From: Streptococcus panodentis
Lineage (GTDB): Bacteria; Bacillota; Bacilli; Lactobacillales; Streptococcaceae
Direction of reading: 5' to 3'
Length of the DNA stretch: 64,000 bases
NCBI RefSeq assembly: GCF_017884005.1
Contig: NZ_QFAY01000014.1
Span: 1 to 64,000, forward strand
Both the position numbers and the translations under genes were made by a program. Of this stretch, positions 9,068-17,866 are shown in pieces. Each line of letters opens with the position of its first letter. Position 1 is the stretch's first letter. The notes beneath the pieces were generated by a model that did not search any database, was not told where the DNA came from, and saw only the letters and a list, made by a program, of their open reading frames with translations.

Positions 9068-9310
9068 AGAATTCAAACTGTTGCAGAGCCTTTGACGAAA
9101 GTAGATAAAATTACCATGTAGGGTGAAGGAAATGCCTCTAAGATGGTTGGCGATATTATGCAGAGCATTGATCAGGTATCGCAAGGGGCAGGATTTGATA
9201 TCCGTCAGCTGCTGGCAGGAGCTTTAGGTGTTCATATGACAGTTAATAAACTCAGGCAAGAGGAACAGCCTGTAATCGAAGCGGAAAATCTTGAAACGGA
9301 TAAAAAGTAA
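9068..9310 (+). pseudogene. Relic of a flotillin (SPFH) gene, C-terminal part
   Basis: In one frame from about 9080 the translation reads VAEPLTKVDKITM, a TAG stop at 9119-9121 where the family has Tyr, then GEGNASKMVGDIMQSIDQ and about 50 further residues to TAA 9308-9310. The words TKVDKIT(Y)GEG and KMVGDIMQS are characteristic of the flotillin C-terminus. The N-terminal several hundred residues are missing. ATG 9142 could restart a 55-residue peptide but has no good ribosome site. The family call rests on motif memory and needs an alignment. Confidence 0.65.
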
Positions 9311-9439
9311 TATAGACTGCACAGACAAGTCGTCACGAGCGATTTGTCTTTTGTATGTAAAAAAATGAATCGAATGAATCCATGCTCCATAAAATTCGTC
9401 AGTAAGGCGGGCAGGAGTCAGAAGCAGGAGGTATAGGCG

Positions 9440-9490
9440 TTCAGCAAGACAATCTAACAACGTAATCAAAGATAAACTAAATGATGATAA
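9440..9490 (+). repeat. Degenerate right end of an R2 element
   Basis: AAAGATAAACTAAATGATGATA matches the R2 right end, with T for C in the terminal ATGACGATA. It marks an old copy between the flotillin relic and gnd. The rest of 9311-9590 shows nothing recognisable. Confidence 0.5.
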
Positions 9491-9613
9491 AAATAAAGGA
9501 GGCCGGGCTAAAGCACTGTTCTTTACCCACTCTCCCAATCCGTCTCCGACTTAATACTTTCTTTTAAGGCTTAAAAATGATAAAATAAAACAAACTAAGT
9601 ATAGGAGAACAAA

Positions 9614-11038
9614 ATGACAAAAGCAAACTTTGGTGTTGTCGGTATGGCTGTTATGGGCCGCAATCTGGCTCTCAATATCGAATCCCGCGGCTATACAGTA
9701 GCGATTTACAACCGCTCTGCCAATAAGACGGAAGATGTGGTAAAGAGCCATCCTGAAAAGAATTTTGTACCCAGCTATGATGTGGAATCGTTTGTAAATT
9801 CTATTGAAAAACCACGCCGTATCATGCTCATGGTGCAGGCAGGTCCGGGTACTGATGCGACCATTCAGGCGCTTCTGCCTCACTTGGACAAGGGGGATAT
9901 TCTGATTGACGGCGGCAATACTTTCTACAAGGACACCATCCGCCGCAATGAAGAGCTGGCTAACTCAGGCATCAACTTCATCGGTACAGGTGTTTCCGGC
10001 GGAGAAAAAGGCGCTCTGGAGGGTCCTTCTATCATGCCGGGCGGCCAAAAAGAAGCCTATGAGCTGGTTGCAGATGTTTTGGAAGAAATCTCTGCCAAGG
10101 CTCCAGAAGACGGAGCGCCTTGTGTGACCTACATCGGTCCTGACGGGGCCGGCCACTATGTCAAAATGGTCCACAACGGCATTGAGTACGGTGATATGCA
10201 GCTTATCGCTGAAAGCTATGACCTCATGCAGAACCTGCTGGGCCTGTCTGCTGCTGAAATGGCTGCTATCTTCACTGAGTGGAACAAGGGTGAGCTGGAC
10301 AGCTATCTGATTGAAATCACTGCTGACATCTTGACCCGCAAGGATGATGAAGGGCAGGACGGCCCGATTGTGGACTATATTTTGGATGCTGCCGGCAATA
10401 AGGGAACAGGGAAATGGACCAGCCAGTCCTCACTGGATTTGGGTGTGCCTCTGCCTCTCATTACGGAGTCAGTCTTTGCCCGCTATATCTCCACCTACAA
10501 GGATGAGCGGGTACAGGCCAGCAAGGTACTGCCAAAACCAGCTGCCTTCACATTTAGCGGAGACAGGGCAGAGCTGATTGAAAAAATCCGTCAGGCTCTC
10601 TATTTCTCCAAAATCATGTCCTATGCCCAAGGCTTTGCTCAGCTGCGCGTAGCGTCTAAAGAAAACAAGTGGAATCTGCCTTTTGGTGAGATTGCTTCTA
10701 TCTGGCGTGCCGGCTGTATTATCCGTGCCCGCTTCCTGCAAAAGATTACCGATGCATACAGTCGCGATGCGGATTTGGCGAATCTGCTCCTTGATGAATA
10801 CTTCATAGACATCACTGCTAAATACCAGCAGGCGGTCCGTGATGTAGTCAGTTTGGCAGTTCAGGCAGGTGTTCCGGTACCGACTTTCTCCAGTGCGATT
10901 GCTTATTTTGACAGCTACCGGGCGGAAAATCTGCCGGCTAACCTGATTCAGGCTCAGCGCGATTACTTCGGTGCCCATACCTATGAGCGCAAAGACAAAG
11001 AAGGTATTTACCACTATTCTTGGTACGACGAAAAATAG
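9614..11038 (+). CDS. gnd: 6-phosphogluconate dehydrogenase, decarboxylating
   Basis: A 474-residue full-length enzyme of the oxidative pentose phosphate pathway, converting 6-phosphogluconate and NADP+ to ribulose 5-phosphate, CO2 and NADPH in the cytoplasm. The Rossmann nucleotide motif [15 protein letters not shown] lies near residues 7-21. The catalytic lysine is K184 in [14 protein letters not shown], and the family signature [12 protein letters not shown] lies near 260. ATG 9614 follows TAGGAGAA. ritR starts 9 bp after the stop and probably shares the transcript, the same pairing as in pneumococcus. Confidence 0.97.
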   Translation: MTKANFGVVGMAVMGRNLALNIESRGYTVAIYNRSANKTEDVVKSHPEKNFVPSYDVESFVNSIEKPRRIMLMVQAGPGTDATIQALLPHLDKGDILIDGGNTFYKDTIRRNEELANSGINFIGTGVSGGEKGALEGPSIMPGGQKEAYELVADVLEEISAKAPEDGAPCVTYIGPDGAGHYVKMVHNGIEYGDMQLIAESYDLMQNLLGLSAAEMAAIFTEWNKGELDSYLIEITADILTRKDDEGQDGPIVDYILDAAGNKGTGKWTSQSSLDLGVPLPLITESVFARYISTYKDERVQASKVLPKPAAFTFSGDRAELIEKIRQALYFSKIMSYAQGFAQLRVASKENKWNLPFGEIASIWRAGCIIRARFLQKITDAYSRDADLANLLLDEYFIDITAKYQQAVRDVVSLAVQAGVPVPTFSSAIAYFDSYRAENLPANLIQAQRDYFGAHTYERKDKEGIYHYSWYDEK

Positions 11039-11047
11039 GATAAGCCA

Positions 11048-11737
11048 ATGGCGAAGCGAATTTTACTAGTAGAAAATGAAAAGAATCTTGCTCGGTTTGT
11101 CAGTCTGGAACTGCAAAAAGAAAGCTTTATCGTAGATGTGGCAGAGACTGGTCAGGAAGGTCTGAAGCTGACGAAGGAGACGGACTATGACTTGCTTTTG
11201 CTCAATGATGACCTGCAGGATATGACAGCCTCTGACTTTGCGGAGCGGCTGAGTGTCTTCAAGCCAGCCTCTGTGATTATCGTGCTGGTCAGCCGTGAGG
11301 AATTAGCAGAGCGGCTGGAGGCGATTCAGCATTTTGCTGTATCATATATGGTGAAGCCTTTTATCATCAGCGATTTGGTGGAGCGCGTGTCCGTTATTTT
11401 CCGGGGGCGGGACTTCATTGATCAGCACTGCAGTCTCCTGAAAATTCCGACTTCTTACCGTAATCTGCGGGTAGATCTTAAAAATCATACGGTTTACCGC
11501 GGTGAGGAAGTCATTGCCCTGACGCGGCGTGAATACGACCTGCTGGTCACTCTCATGGGCAGCAACAAAGTGATGAGCCGGGAACAGCTTCTGGAGCGGG
11601 TCTGGAAATACGAAGGTGCCACAGAAACCAATGTGGTGGATGTCTATATTCGCTATCTGCGCGGTAAAATTGATGTAGCCGGCCAGCCCAGCTATATCAA
11701 GACGGTTCGCGGTGTCGGCTATGCTATGCAAGAATAA
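11048..11737 (+). CDS. ritR: RitR, orphan OmpR-type regulator with a redox cysteine
   Basis: A 229-residue receiver plus winged-helix regulator. The phospho-acceptor Asp is replaced by Asn (N53 in LLLLNDD), so it cannot be phosphorylated normally. C128 (DQHCSLL), between receiver and DNA-binding domain, is at the position of the oxidation-sensing cysteine of S. pneumoniae RitR, which represses iron uptake and links it to oxidative stress. The DNA-binding domain covers about 134-229 (TRREYDLLV..VRGVGYAM). No histidine kinase gene is nearby, and the position right after gnd matches pneumococcus. Together these make the assignment strong. Confidence 0.93.
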   Translation: MAKRILLVENEKNLARFVSLELQKESFIVDVAETGQEGLKLTKETDYDLLLLNDDLQDMTASDFAERLSVFKPASVIIVLVSREELAERLEAIQHFAVSYMVKPFIISDLVERVSVIFRGRDFIDQHCSLLKIPTSYRNLRVDLKNHTVYRGEEVIALTRREYDLLVTLMGSNKVMSREQLLERVWKYEGATETNVVDVYIRYLRGKIDVAGQPSYIKTVRGVGYAMQE

Positions 11738-11742
11738 ACATG

Positions 11743-11777
11743 AAGTTCTGATTTCTTAAGGAAGTCAGAACTTTTTT
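11743..11777 (+). terminator. Intrinsic terminator of gnd-ritR
   Basis: AAGTTCTGA..TCAGAACTT followed by TTTTT, 5 bp after the ritR stop. Confidence 0.9.
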
Positions 11778-11793
11778 AATGGTCTATCATGAC

Positions 11794-11980
11794 TATAATG
11801 CTCGAAGAAGATCAGCAGTCAACTAGGCAGAAGCAGGCAGGATGGCGGTTAGCTGCTCATCCAGTCGCGGGAAATCCCAAAAAGGTTTCTCTAACTCCTG
11901 CTGTAACTTCCGTGAGGAAATGTCTTAAAAGTAAGGCAAAGCGACACTGATTTGATTTGCAGAGATTTTCGAAGAGTATA
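11794..11980 (+). repeat. BOX-type element
   Basis: Starts with a boxA-like TATAATGCTCGAAGAAGATCA and ends with the boxC-type GAGATTTTCGAAGAGTATA. It is about 187 bp, intergenic and non-coding, and belongs to the BOX families of streptococci. Confidence 0.7.
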
Positions 11981-12126
11981 AAATTGAAAGAGGGTCGCAT
12001 AATCATTCTCTCCTTGAACGGCTGTTTCATGCAATCGTTTTCTTGTCCAAAAATAAAAACTCTGCTAAAAGAAGGGAGATTTTTCTATAGCAAAGCCCAA
12101 AAGTGGTAAATATTTTTATAAAAGCC

Positions 12127-12183
12127 TTTACAAAACTAAAATTAATGGTATAATAAGGTTAGAATCAATGCAAACGATTTCAT
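12127..12183 (+). promoter_or_regulatory. ptsG promoter with a perfect cre site
   Basis: TTTACA (12127-12132), a 16-bp spacer and TATAAT (12149-12154) give a promoter. ATGCAAACGATTTCAT (12168-12183) fits the CcpA operator consensus WTGNAAACGWWWNCAW at every position and lies just after the expected start site, where bound CcpA would block transcription. A second half-similar GTTTGCAAAC follows at 12191-12200. Confidence 0.85.
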
Positions 12184-12216
12184 AAAAACTGTTTGCAAAC
12201 ATAAAAGGAGGTCTGG

Positions 12217-14400
12217 ATGATGAAAGAATCATTCAAAGGCATTTTCACTTTTGAATTTTGGCAAAAATTCGGAAAAGCTTTAATGGTGGTCATTGCGGTT
12301 ATGCCTGCGGCAGGGCTGATGATCAGTATTGGGAAGTCGATTCCTATGATAAATCCCAATCTGGGATTTTTGGTCACGACCGGCGGTGTCCTAGAGCAAA
12401 TCGGCTGGGGCGTTATCGGCAATCTGCATATTCTTTTTGCGCTGGCTATCGGCGGCAGCTGGGCTAAAGAGCGTGCCGGCGGGGCCTTTGCAGCCGGCCT
12501 GTCTTTTATCCTGATTAACCGTATCACTGGGATTATGTTCGGCGTGACCTCGGACTTGCTGGCAGATAAGGAAGCGACTGTTCAGACTCTTCTGGGCGGG
12601 ACCATCAAGGTTTCAGATTATTTTATCAGCGTCCTTGAATCTCCGGCTCTCAATATGGGGGTCTTTGTCGGAATCATCGCCGGTTTTGTCGGCGCAACTG
12701 CCTATAATAAATACTATAACTTCCGCAGGCTGCCGGATGCTCTGTCTTTCTTTAATGGCAAACGTTTTGTACCTTTTGTGGTCATTTTCCGCTCGGCCGT
12801 CGTTGCGATTCTCCTTTCCTTTATTTGGCCGCTGATCCAAAGCGGGATTAATGCTTTCGGTGTCTGGATTGCCAACTCTCAGGATACAGCGCCGATTCTG
12901 GCGCCCTTCCTCTATGGCACTCTGGAGCGCCTCTTGCTGCCGTTTGGCCTGCACCATATGCTGACGATTCCAATGAACTATACAGCTTTGGGCGGTACCT
13001 ATGAGGTGCTGACCGGTGCGGCCAAGGGCACAGAAGTATTTGGCCAAGATCCGCTCTGGCTGGCTTGGGTCACCGATCTGGTGAACCTAAAGGGGGCCAA
13101 TGCCGGCCAATACCAGCAGCTGCTGGATACGATTCATCCGGCCCGTTTCAAAGTGGGGCAAATGATTGGTTCTTTTGGGATCTTGATAGGAGTTATTGTG
13201 GCCATTTACCGCAATGTGGATCCAGACAAGAAGCACAAGTACAAAGGGATGATGATTGCGACAGCTCTGGCGACTTTCCTGACGGGTGTCACTGAGCCGA
13301 TTGAGTACATGTTTATGTTTGTGGCAACACCGCTTTACTTGGTTTATTCAGTTGTGCAGGGAGCAGCCTTTGCTATGGCTGACATTGTCAATCTGCGCGT
13401 TCATTCTTTTGGTTCGATTGAATTTCTGACCCGGACTCCGATGGCTGTCAATGCCGGTCTGGGCAGTGATATTATTAACTTTATTTGGGTGACGCTTCTT
13501 TTTGGAGTCCTCATGTACTTCATTGCCAACTTTATGATTAAGAAGTTTAACTACGCGACTCCGGGCCGCAATGGCAACTATGAAACTGCTGAAAGCGGAG
13601 AAGAATCTGCTGCTGACGGCGGCAAGGTGGCTGCTGCTTCTCAGGCGGTCAATATTATCAATCTCTTGGGCGGCCGGGCGAATATCGTAGATGTGGATGC
13701 CTGCATGACCCGTCTGCGGGTAACGGTCAAGGAGGCAGAAAAAGTCGGCAGCGAGGAGCAGTGGAAGGCTGAAGGTGCCATGGGTCTGGTGATGAAAGGC
13801 CAAGGGGTGCAGGCTATCTACGGACCGAAAGCTGATGTCCTCAAATCCGATATTCAGGATTTATTGGACTCAGGAGAAGTCATTCCCGAAACCCTGCCGC
13901 ATCAAAAGGCTGAATCTAAAGCTGCGGCAGTTGCTTACAAGGGTGTGACAGAAAACATCCAAGCAGTCGCTGACGGCCAGGTCATCGAGCTGGAAGATGT
14001 CAAAGATCCAGTCTTCTCACAAAAAATGATGGGAGACGGCTTTGCTGTCGAGCCTGAAAACGGTCAGATTTACTCACCAGTTGCCGGCACAGTGACCAAT
14101 GTCTTTCCTACCAAGCATGCTCTTGGCCTCTTGACGGAGAATGGCTTGGAAGTTTTGGTGCACATCGGCTTGGATACAGTCAGCCTTGAAGGCAAACCTT
14201 TTGAAGTCCATGTGGCAGAAGGCCAAACCGTTGCTGCTGGTGAGCTTCTTGTGACGGCTGACTTGGAAGCAATCAAGGAAGCGGGACGTGAAACTTCAGC
14301 TCTTGTCGTCTTCACCAATGCAGCAGCCATCAAGTCTGTAAAGATTGAAAGACTCGGCCGAGCTGCTGCCAAGACAGTTGTCGCCAAAGTTGAACTGTAA
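12217..14400 (+). CDS. ptsG: PTS glucose/maltose-type permease, EIICBA
   Basis: A 727-residue phosphotransferase permease that imports and phosphorylates a hexose or maltose. Order: membrane EIIC (about 10-435, with the GVTEPIEYMF signature), EIIB with phospho-cysteine C496 (DVDACMTRLRV), and EIIA with H634 and phospho-histidine H649 (VLVHIGLDTV). ATG 12217 follows AAAGGAGG; ATG 12220 is possible. A perfect cre at the start site implies CcpA control. The next gene, 17 bp downstream, resembles the maltose 6'-phosphate phosphatase that accompanies the enterococcal maltose PTS, so maltose is a plausible substrate beside glucose. Confidence 0.9.
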   Translation: MMKESFKGIFTFEFWQKFGKALMVVIAVMPAAGLMISIGKSIPMINPNLGFLVTTGGVLEQIGWGVIGNLHILFALAIGGSWAKERAGGAFAAGLSFILINRITGIMFGVTSDLLADKEATVQTLLGGTIKVSDYFISVLESPALNMGVFVGIIAGFVGATAYNKYYNFRRLPDALSFFNGKRFVPFVVIFRSAVVAILLSFIWPLIQSGINAFGVWIANSQDTAPILAPFLYGTLERLLLPFGLHHMLTIPMNYTALGGTYEVLTGAAKGTEVFGQDPLWLAWVTDLVNLKGANAGQYQQLLDTIHPARFKVGQMIGSFGILIGVIVAIYRNVDPDKKHKYKGMMIATALATFLTGVTEPIEYMFMFVATPLYLVYSVVQGAAFAMADIVNLRVHSFGSIEFLTRTPMAVNAGLGSDIINFIWVTLLFGVLMYFIANFMIKKFNYATPGRNGNYETAESGEESAADGGKVAAASQAVNIINLLGGRANIVDVDACMTRLRVTVKEAEKVGSEEQWKAEGAMGLVMKGQGVQAIYGPKADVLKSDIQDLLDSGEVIPETLPHQKAESKAAAVAYKGVTENIQAVADGQVIELEDVKDPVFSQKMMGDGFAVEPENGQIYSPVAGTVTNVFPTKHALGLLTENGLEVLVHIGLDTVSLEGKPFEVHVAEGQTVAAGELLVTADLEAIKEAGRETSALVVFTNAAAIKSVKIERLGRAAAKTVVAKVEL

Positions 14401-14417
14401 GATAGAAAAGAGAGACC

Positions 14418-15233
14418 ATGGCAAAATTCCTGACTTTAAATACTCATAGCTGGATGGAAGAAGAACAAGACAAAAAGCTCAATTGGCTAGCTGAGCGGAT
14501 TCTTCAAGAACAATATGATGTCATTTGCCTGCAGGAAGTCAATCAATTAACGGAGTCTGAACAGGCTGTTCAGGCTCCGCTTTATCAGGCAGTGTCGGGC
14601 AGTATTGCCCTTCATCAGGATAACTACGCTCTCTGCCTGACGGAGAAATTATCCGCACAGGGACTGGATTACTACTGGTCCTGGGCCTATAATCACATAG
14701 GCTTTGACATTTATCATGAAGGGGTGGCAATCTTATCCAGAAAGCCGCTGGCTCCTAGAGAAATTTTGGTATCAGAAGTCAACAATCCTGCAGATTATCG
14801 GACGCGCAAGGTTCTGCTGGCGGAGACAGAGGTGGAAGGTCAGCTGCTGACGGCAGCATCCTGCCATCTGTCTTGGTGGGACAAGGGGTTTCAGAGCGAG
14901 TGGTCCAAGCTGCAAGCAGCGCTATTGAAAGCGGAGACACCTTTGCTTTTGATGGGAGACTTCAATAATCCAGCCGATCAGGAAGGTTATCAGACCATGT
15001 TGGCCAGCCCGCTGAACCTGCAGGACAGCCATACGGCTGCTGCAGAGGCTGTCGGAGAGGCGACGGTGGAAGGCGGTATCGCTGGCTGGGATCAGAATCA
15101 GTCTGCCCTGAAGATTGATTATATTTTCACCAGTCGGAGGATGAAGGCAGAACGCTCAGCTGTTGTTTTTGACGGTCAAAATGGTCCAGTTGTCAGCGAC
15201 CACTTTGGTTTAGAAGCAGAGGTGAAAATTTAG
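14418..15233 (+). CDS. Endonuclease/exonuclease/phosphatase-fold protein, probable sugar-phosphate phosphatase (MapP-like)
   Basis: A 271-residue cytoplasmic member of the EEP metal-dependent fold. Motifs: LNTHSW at the N-terminus, ICLQEV (metal Glu), HEGVAILS, SCHLSWWD, MGDFNNP and the C-terminal VSDHFGLEAEV. It starts 17 bp after ptsG with AGAGA upstream, so both are probably co-transcribed. In Enterococcus faecalis a phosphatase that I recall as belonging to this fold (MapP) lies with the maltose PTS gene and removes the phosphate from maltose 6'-phosphate. That role is inferred here from the pairing; generic nuclease annotation would be misleading. Confidence 0.75.
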   Translation: MAKFLTLNTHSWMEEEQDKKLNWLAERILQEQYDVICLQEVNQLTESEQAVQAPLYQAVSGSIALHQDNYALCLTEKLSAQGLDYYWSWAYNHIGFDIYHEGVAILSRKPLAPREILVSEVNNPADYRTRKVLLAETEVEGQLLTAASCHLSWWDKGFQSEWSKLQAALLKAETPLLLMGDFNNPADQEGYQTMLASPLNLQDSHTAAAEAVGEATVEGGIAGWDQNQSALKIDYIFTSRRMKAERSAVVFDGQNGPVVSDHFGLEAEVKI

Positions 15234-15340
15234 AGAAAAGATGGTGGGACGCACCCTTGTGATGGCTGAGTTCTCACCGGCAAAAGAACAGGCAGGATAA
15301 AGTTTTTATTTCCAGCCAAATATGACGAAAGATTTTATTA

Positions 15341-15390
15341 AAAAACGCATAAAATCAGCGCTTTCGAACAGCCTGTTTTTATGCGTTTTT
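15341..15390 (+). terminator. Intrinsic terminator
   Basis: AAAAACGCATAAAA and TTTTATGCGTTTTT form a 14-bp stem with a T-run, closing the ptsG transcript and able to work in both directions. Confidence 0.85.
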
Positions 15391-15397
15391 CTATTTA

Positions 15398-15531
15398 CAG
15401 TCTTTTCCTTTGCTTTTGGCAATGGCGGTGGGACAGGCGCAGCCATCATGGGAGTCTGTCTCAGCCTCACTCCCCCGGACTGTTAAAGCAAGGCGAGTTA
15501 ACGACGGAATAAAAGATAAACTAAATGACGA
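15398..15531 (+). repeat. MITE R2, expanded copy (134 bp)
   Basis: Left end CAGTCTTTTCCTTTGCTTTT and right end GATAAACTAAATGACGA match the R2 ends, with TA on both sides (15396-15397, 15532-15533). The core is longer than in the 102-bp copies and contains a GGCGCAGCCATCATGGGAGT block otherwise found in R1, so cores have been exchanged. Confidence 0.7.
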
Positions 15532-15557
15532 TAAAAAGTTTTTGCTTGGTCTCTGGC

Positions 15558-16151
15558 TTATCGTTCACATCCGATACCGTCACCGTCTCGATCCAAGTGG
15601 CGGCCGTATCCAGGCTGGCCTTGATAGACTGGTGCAGCTCCGGCTGCTCTTGCTTCAGAACAATTTTTGTAGTAGACATTGGCTTGGGCTGCTTGTGCAG
15701 CAGCGGCTTCTTCTTGTTGCCTTTGTGCTTCGGCAGCTTTTTGAGCTTCTTCCTGTTGCCTTTGTGCTTCGGCAGCTTTCTGAGCTTCTTCCTGTTGCCT
15801 TTGTGCTTCGGCAGCTTTCTGAGCTTCTTCTTGTTGTTTTTTCGCTTCGGCAGCTTTCTGAGCTTCTTCTTGTTGTTTTTTCGCTTCGGCGGCTTTTTGA
15901 GCTTCTTCCCGTTGCCTTTGTGCTATTCGTTCCTGTTCCGCTTTTTCTGCAGCCTCTTTTTGTTGGCGCTCTTTTTCAGCTTTATTTTTTTCTTTTTGTG
16001 CCGATGACCGACTACTTGCTGAGCTAATTTTTGCAGAAGAGGAGGAGTTGGAAACGGCTTTGGTATCTTCTGTATTCGAAGAGCAGGCAGAAAGGGTAAC
16101 GCAAGCCAGCAGGATACAAGAGCAAGCTGCAATGTTTTTCTTTGATAACAT
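15558..16151 (-). CDS. Lipoprotein with Ala/Glu/Gln-rich coiled repeats and an Excalibur domain
   Basis: A 197-residue lipoprotein. A signal peptide ends in the lipobox LSAC, lipidation at C23. A Ser-rich linker follows, then a charged helical region with five 13-residue repeats of the type EEAQKAAEAQRQQ (residues 82-146), likely a coiled coil or long single helix spanning the wall. The C-terminus (about 158-197) is an Excalibur calcium-binding domain: YKNCSEARAAG then DRDGDGIGCE, with the typical two cysteines. It is transcribed alone, opposite nrdR. A surface or wall-linked role is inferred. Confidence 0.85.
   Translation of the reverse strand: MLSKKNIAACSCILLACVTLSACSSNTEDTKAVSNSSSSAKISSASSRSSAQKEKNKAEKERQQKEAAEKAEQERIAQRQREEAQKAAEAKKQQEEAQKAAEAKKQQEEAQKAAEAQRQQEEAQKAAEAQRQQEEAQKAAEAQRQQEEAAAAQAAQANVYYKNCSEARAAGAAPVYQGQPGYGRHLDRDGDGIGCER
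15714..15908 (-). repeat. Coding 39-bp tandem repeat, five copies
   Basis: Five 39-bp units encode residues 82-146 of the Excalibur lipoprotein. Two units carry AEAKKQQ and three AEAQRQQ. Near-identical DNA units can change number by slippage, so repeat length should vary between strains. Confidence 0.9.
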
Positions 16152-16243
16152 CAGATTCCTCCCTTTTTAGACCTCAAACTGCTGTCTTTTGTTATTCTTG
16201 AAAACGTGTTATAATGAAGTATTAAGATTCTAGGAGGGATGTC

Positions 16244-16717
16244 ATGCGTTGTCCGAAATGTGGTGGGAGTAAGTCAAGTGTAGTGGACAGCCGGCAGGCT
16301 GAGGATGGGAACACCATCCGCCGCCGCCGTGAGTGCGAGGAGTGCCAGCACCGTTTTACAACCTATGAGCGTGTAGAGGAGCGGACCTTGGTTGTTGTCA
16401 AAAAAGACGGCACACGCGAACAGTTTTCTCGGGATAAAATTTTTAACGGGATTATCCGTTCTGCTCAGAAAAGGCCTGTATCAAGCGATGAAATTGAGAC
16501 CATTGTCAATCGGATTGAGCAAAAGGTCCGCAGTCAGAGTGACAATGAAATCAACAGCGAATATATCGGTTCCTTGGTCATGGATGAGCTGGCCGAGCTG
16601 GATGAGATCACCTATGTCCGCTTTGCCAGCGTCTACCGGAGTTTCAAGGATGTAGGTGAGCTGGAAAGTCTGCTCAAGCAGATCACCAAGGGTTCCAAGA
16701 AAAAAAAGGAAAAATAA
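16244..16717 (+). CDS. nrdR: Transcriptional repressor NrdR
   Basis: A 157-residue ATP/dATP-sensing repressor of ribonucleotide reductase genes. A zinc ribbon uses C3, C6, C31 and C34 and is followed by an ATP-cone domain (about 49-139, [16 protein letters not shown]). A -10 TATAAT lies 34 bp upstream and AGGAGG precedes ATG 16244. dnaB begins at the next base after the stop, so nrdR leads the replication-initiation genes, the usual streptococcal order. Confidence 0.96.
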   Translation: MRCPKCGGSKSSVVDSRQAEDGNTIRRRRECEECQHRFTTYERVEERTLVVVKKDGTREQFSRDKIFNGIIRSAQKRPVSSDEIETIVNRIEQKVRSQSDNEINSEYIGSLVMDELAELDEITYVRFASVYRSFKDVGELESLLKQITKGSKKKKEK

Positions 16718-17866
16718 ATGAAACCAAATCATCATTTTTCTTTCTTGCGCAATCATCTGGTCAGTCAGGATACGGGCAATTTTTCCCGGCTCTATCTTCC
16801 GATCTTAGGGAGGGAGGCGGCTGCTCTCTATCTTTATCTCTTGGCTTTCTGGGATAATGGCCAGAAAGAGCATCTGTTCAGCCATATTCTCAATCATCTG
16901 GATTTTGGGATGGACATTCTGGAAAGCAGTCTGGACCGCCTGAGTGCTATGCGGCTGCTCACTATTTATGAGGAAGAAGGTGCCTATGTGATGCAGCTTT
17001 ATCCGCCCCTGTCTGCCGATGAATTTTTCCAGCATAATGTCTACAGCAAGCTGCTGGAGAAGAAAATTGGCGAGGCGGCCGCGGAAGCGCTGAGACCTGA
17101 GAACGCCAGCGGTCAAAAACGGATCAAGCCTTTTATGCAGGTATTTGGTCTGGAAAATCAGCAGCAGGAACGTCCCCGCCAGGTCAACGATTTTGACTTA
17201 GGGCACTTCAAGCAGCGCATGGCGCAGGAAAATCTGCGCTTTGCGGATGAAAAGGAAGACGTGCTGGAGCTTTTTGCCATAGCAGAGCAGAAAAAATGGA
17301 CCTGGTATGAGACCTATCTCTTAGCTAAGGAAACAGCAGTTTCTCAGGTCATTTCTACCAAGCGCATGAAGCAGAAGCTGGCCCAGCGGCCTGTTGACAG
17401 CGAATTTAGCCAGCAGGAGCGTTCCATTATCCGGGAGGCAAAGAGCAAGGCGCCGATGATGTTTCTGGCAGAGATTAAGCAAACGCGTCAGGCAGCCATC
17501 ACGCGGACTGAGCGAAAGCTCTTGCAGGATTTGGCAGAGCTGGGTCTCCTTGATGAGGTGATCAATGTCATTCTGCTGCTGACCTTTAATAAGGTTGATT
17601 CGGCCAATGTCAATGAAAAATACGCCCTTAAAGCCGCCAATGACTTTGCCTATCAGGGTGTCAAATCGGCTGAGGAAGCCGTTCTCAAAATCCGTGAGCG
17701 CCATCAGCAGGGCAGCAAAAAACCGGCCTTTTCCAAAGGACAGACCAGCAACGTACCTGACTGGAGTCAGCCGGATTATAAGAATGAAACCAGCGCTGAA
17801 AAGCAGGCTGAACTGGAAGAGCAAAAACGCCGGCTCTTAGCCAAACTTGAAGGAGGAAGCGACTAA
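16718..17866 (+). CDS. dnaB: Replication initiation/membrane attachment protein DnaB (Firmicute type)
   Basis: A 382-residue DnaB/DnaD-family primosome protein that helps load the replicative helicase at oriC and at restarts. The N-terminal winged-helix-like domain includes LGREAAALYLYL; the C-terminal DnaD-like region includes VINVILLLTFNKV near residue 290. It starts directly after the nrdR stop and ends one base before dnaI, an operon arrangement that matches function since DnaI is the helicase loader. Confidence 0.93.
   Translation: MKPNHHFSFLRNHLVSQDTGNFSRLYLPILGREAAALYLYLLAFWDNGQKEHLFSHILNHLDFGMDILESSLDRLSAMRLLTIYEEEGAYVMQLYPPLSADEFFQHNVYSKLLEKKIGEAAAEALRPENASGQKRIKPFMQVFGLENQQQERPRQVNDFDLGHFKQRMAQENLRFADEKEDVLELFAIAEQKKWTWYETYLLAKETAVSQVISTKRMKQKLAQRPVDSEFSQQERSIIREAKSKAPMMFLAEIKQTRQAAITRTERKLLQDLAELGLLDEVINVILLLTFNKVDSANVNEKYALKAANDFAYQGVKSAEEAVLKIRERHQQGSKKPAFSKGQTSNVPDWSQPDYKNETSAEKQAELEEQKRRLLAKLEGGSD

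Noticed and set aside
15410..16027. Two plus-strand frames over the Excalibur lipoprotein (Leu/Phe-rich repeats)
   Set aside because: They are the reverse of the 39-bp coding repeats; the minus-strand frame has signal peptide, lipobox and a known domain.
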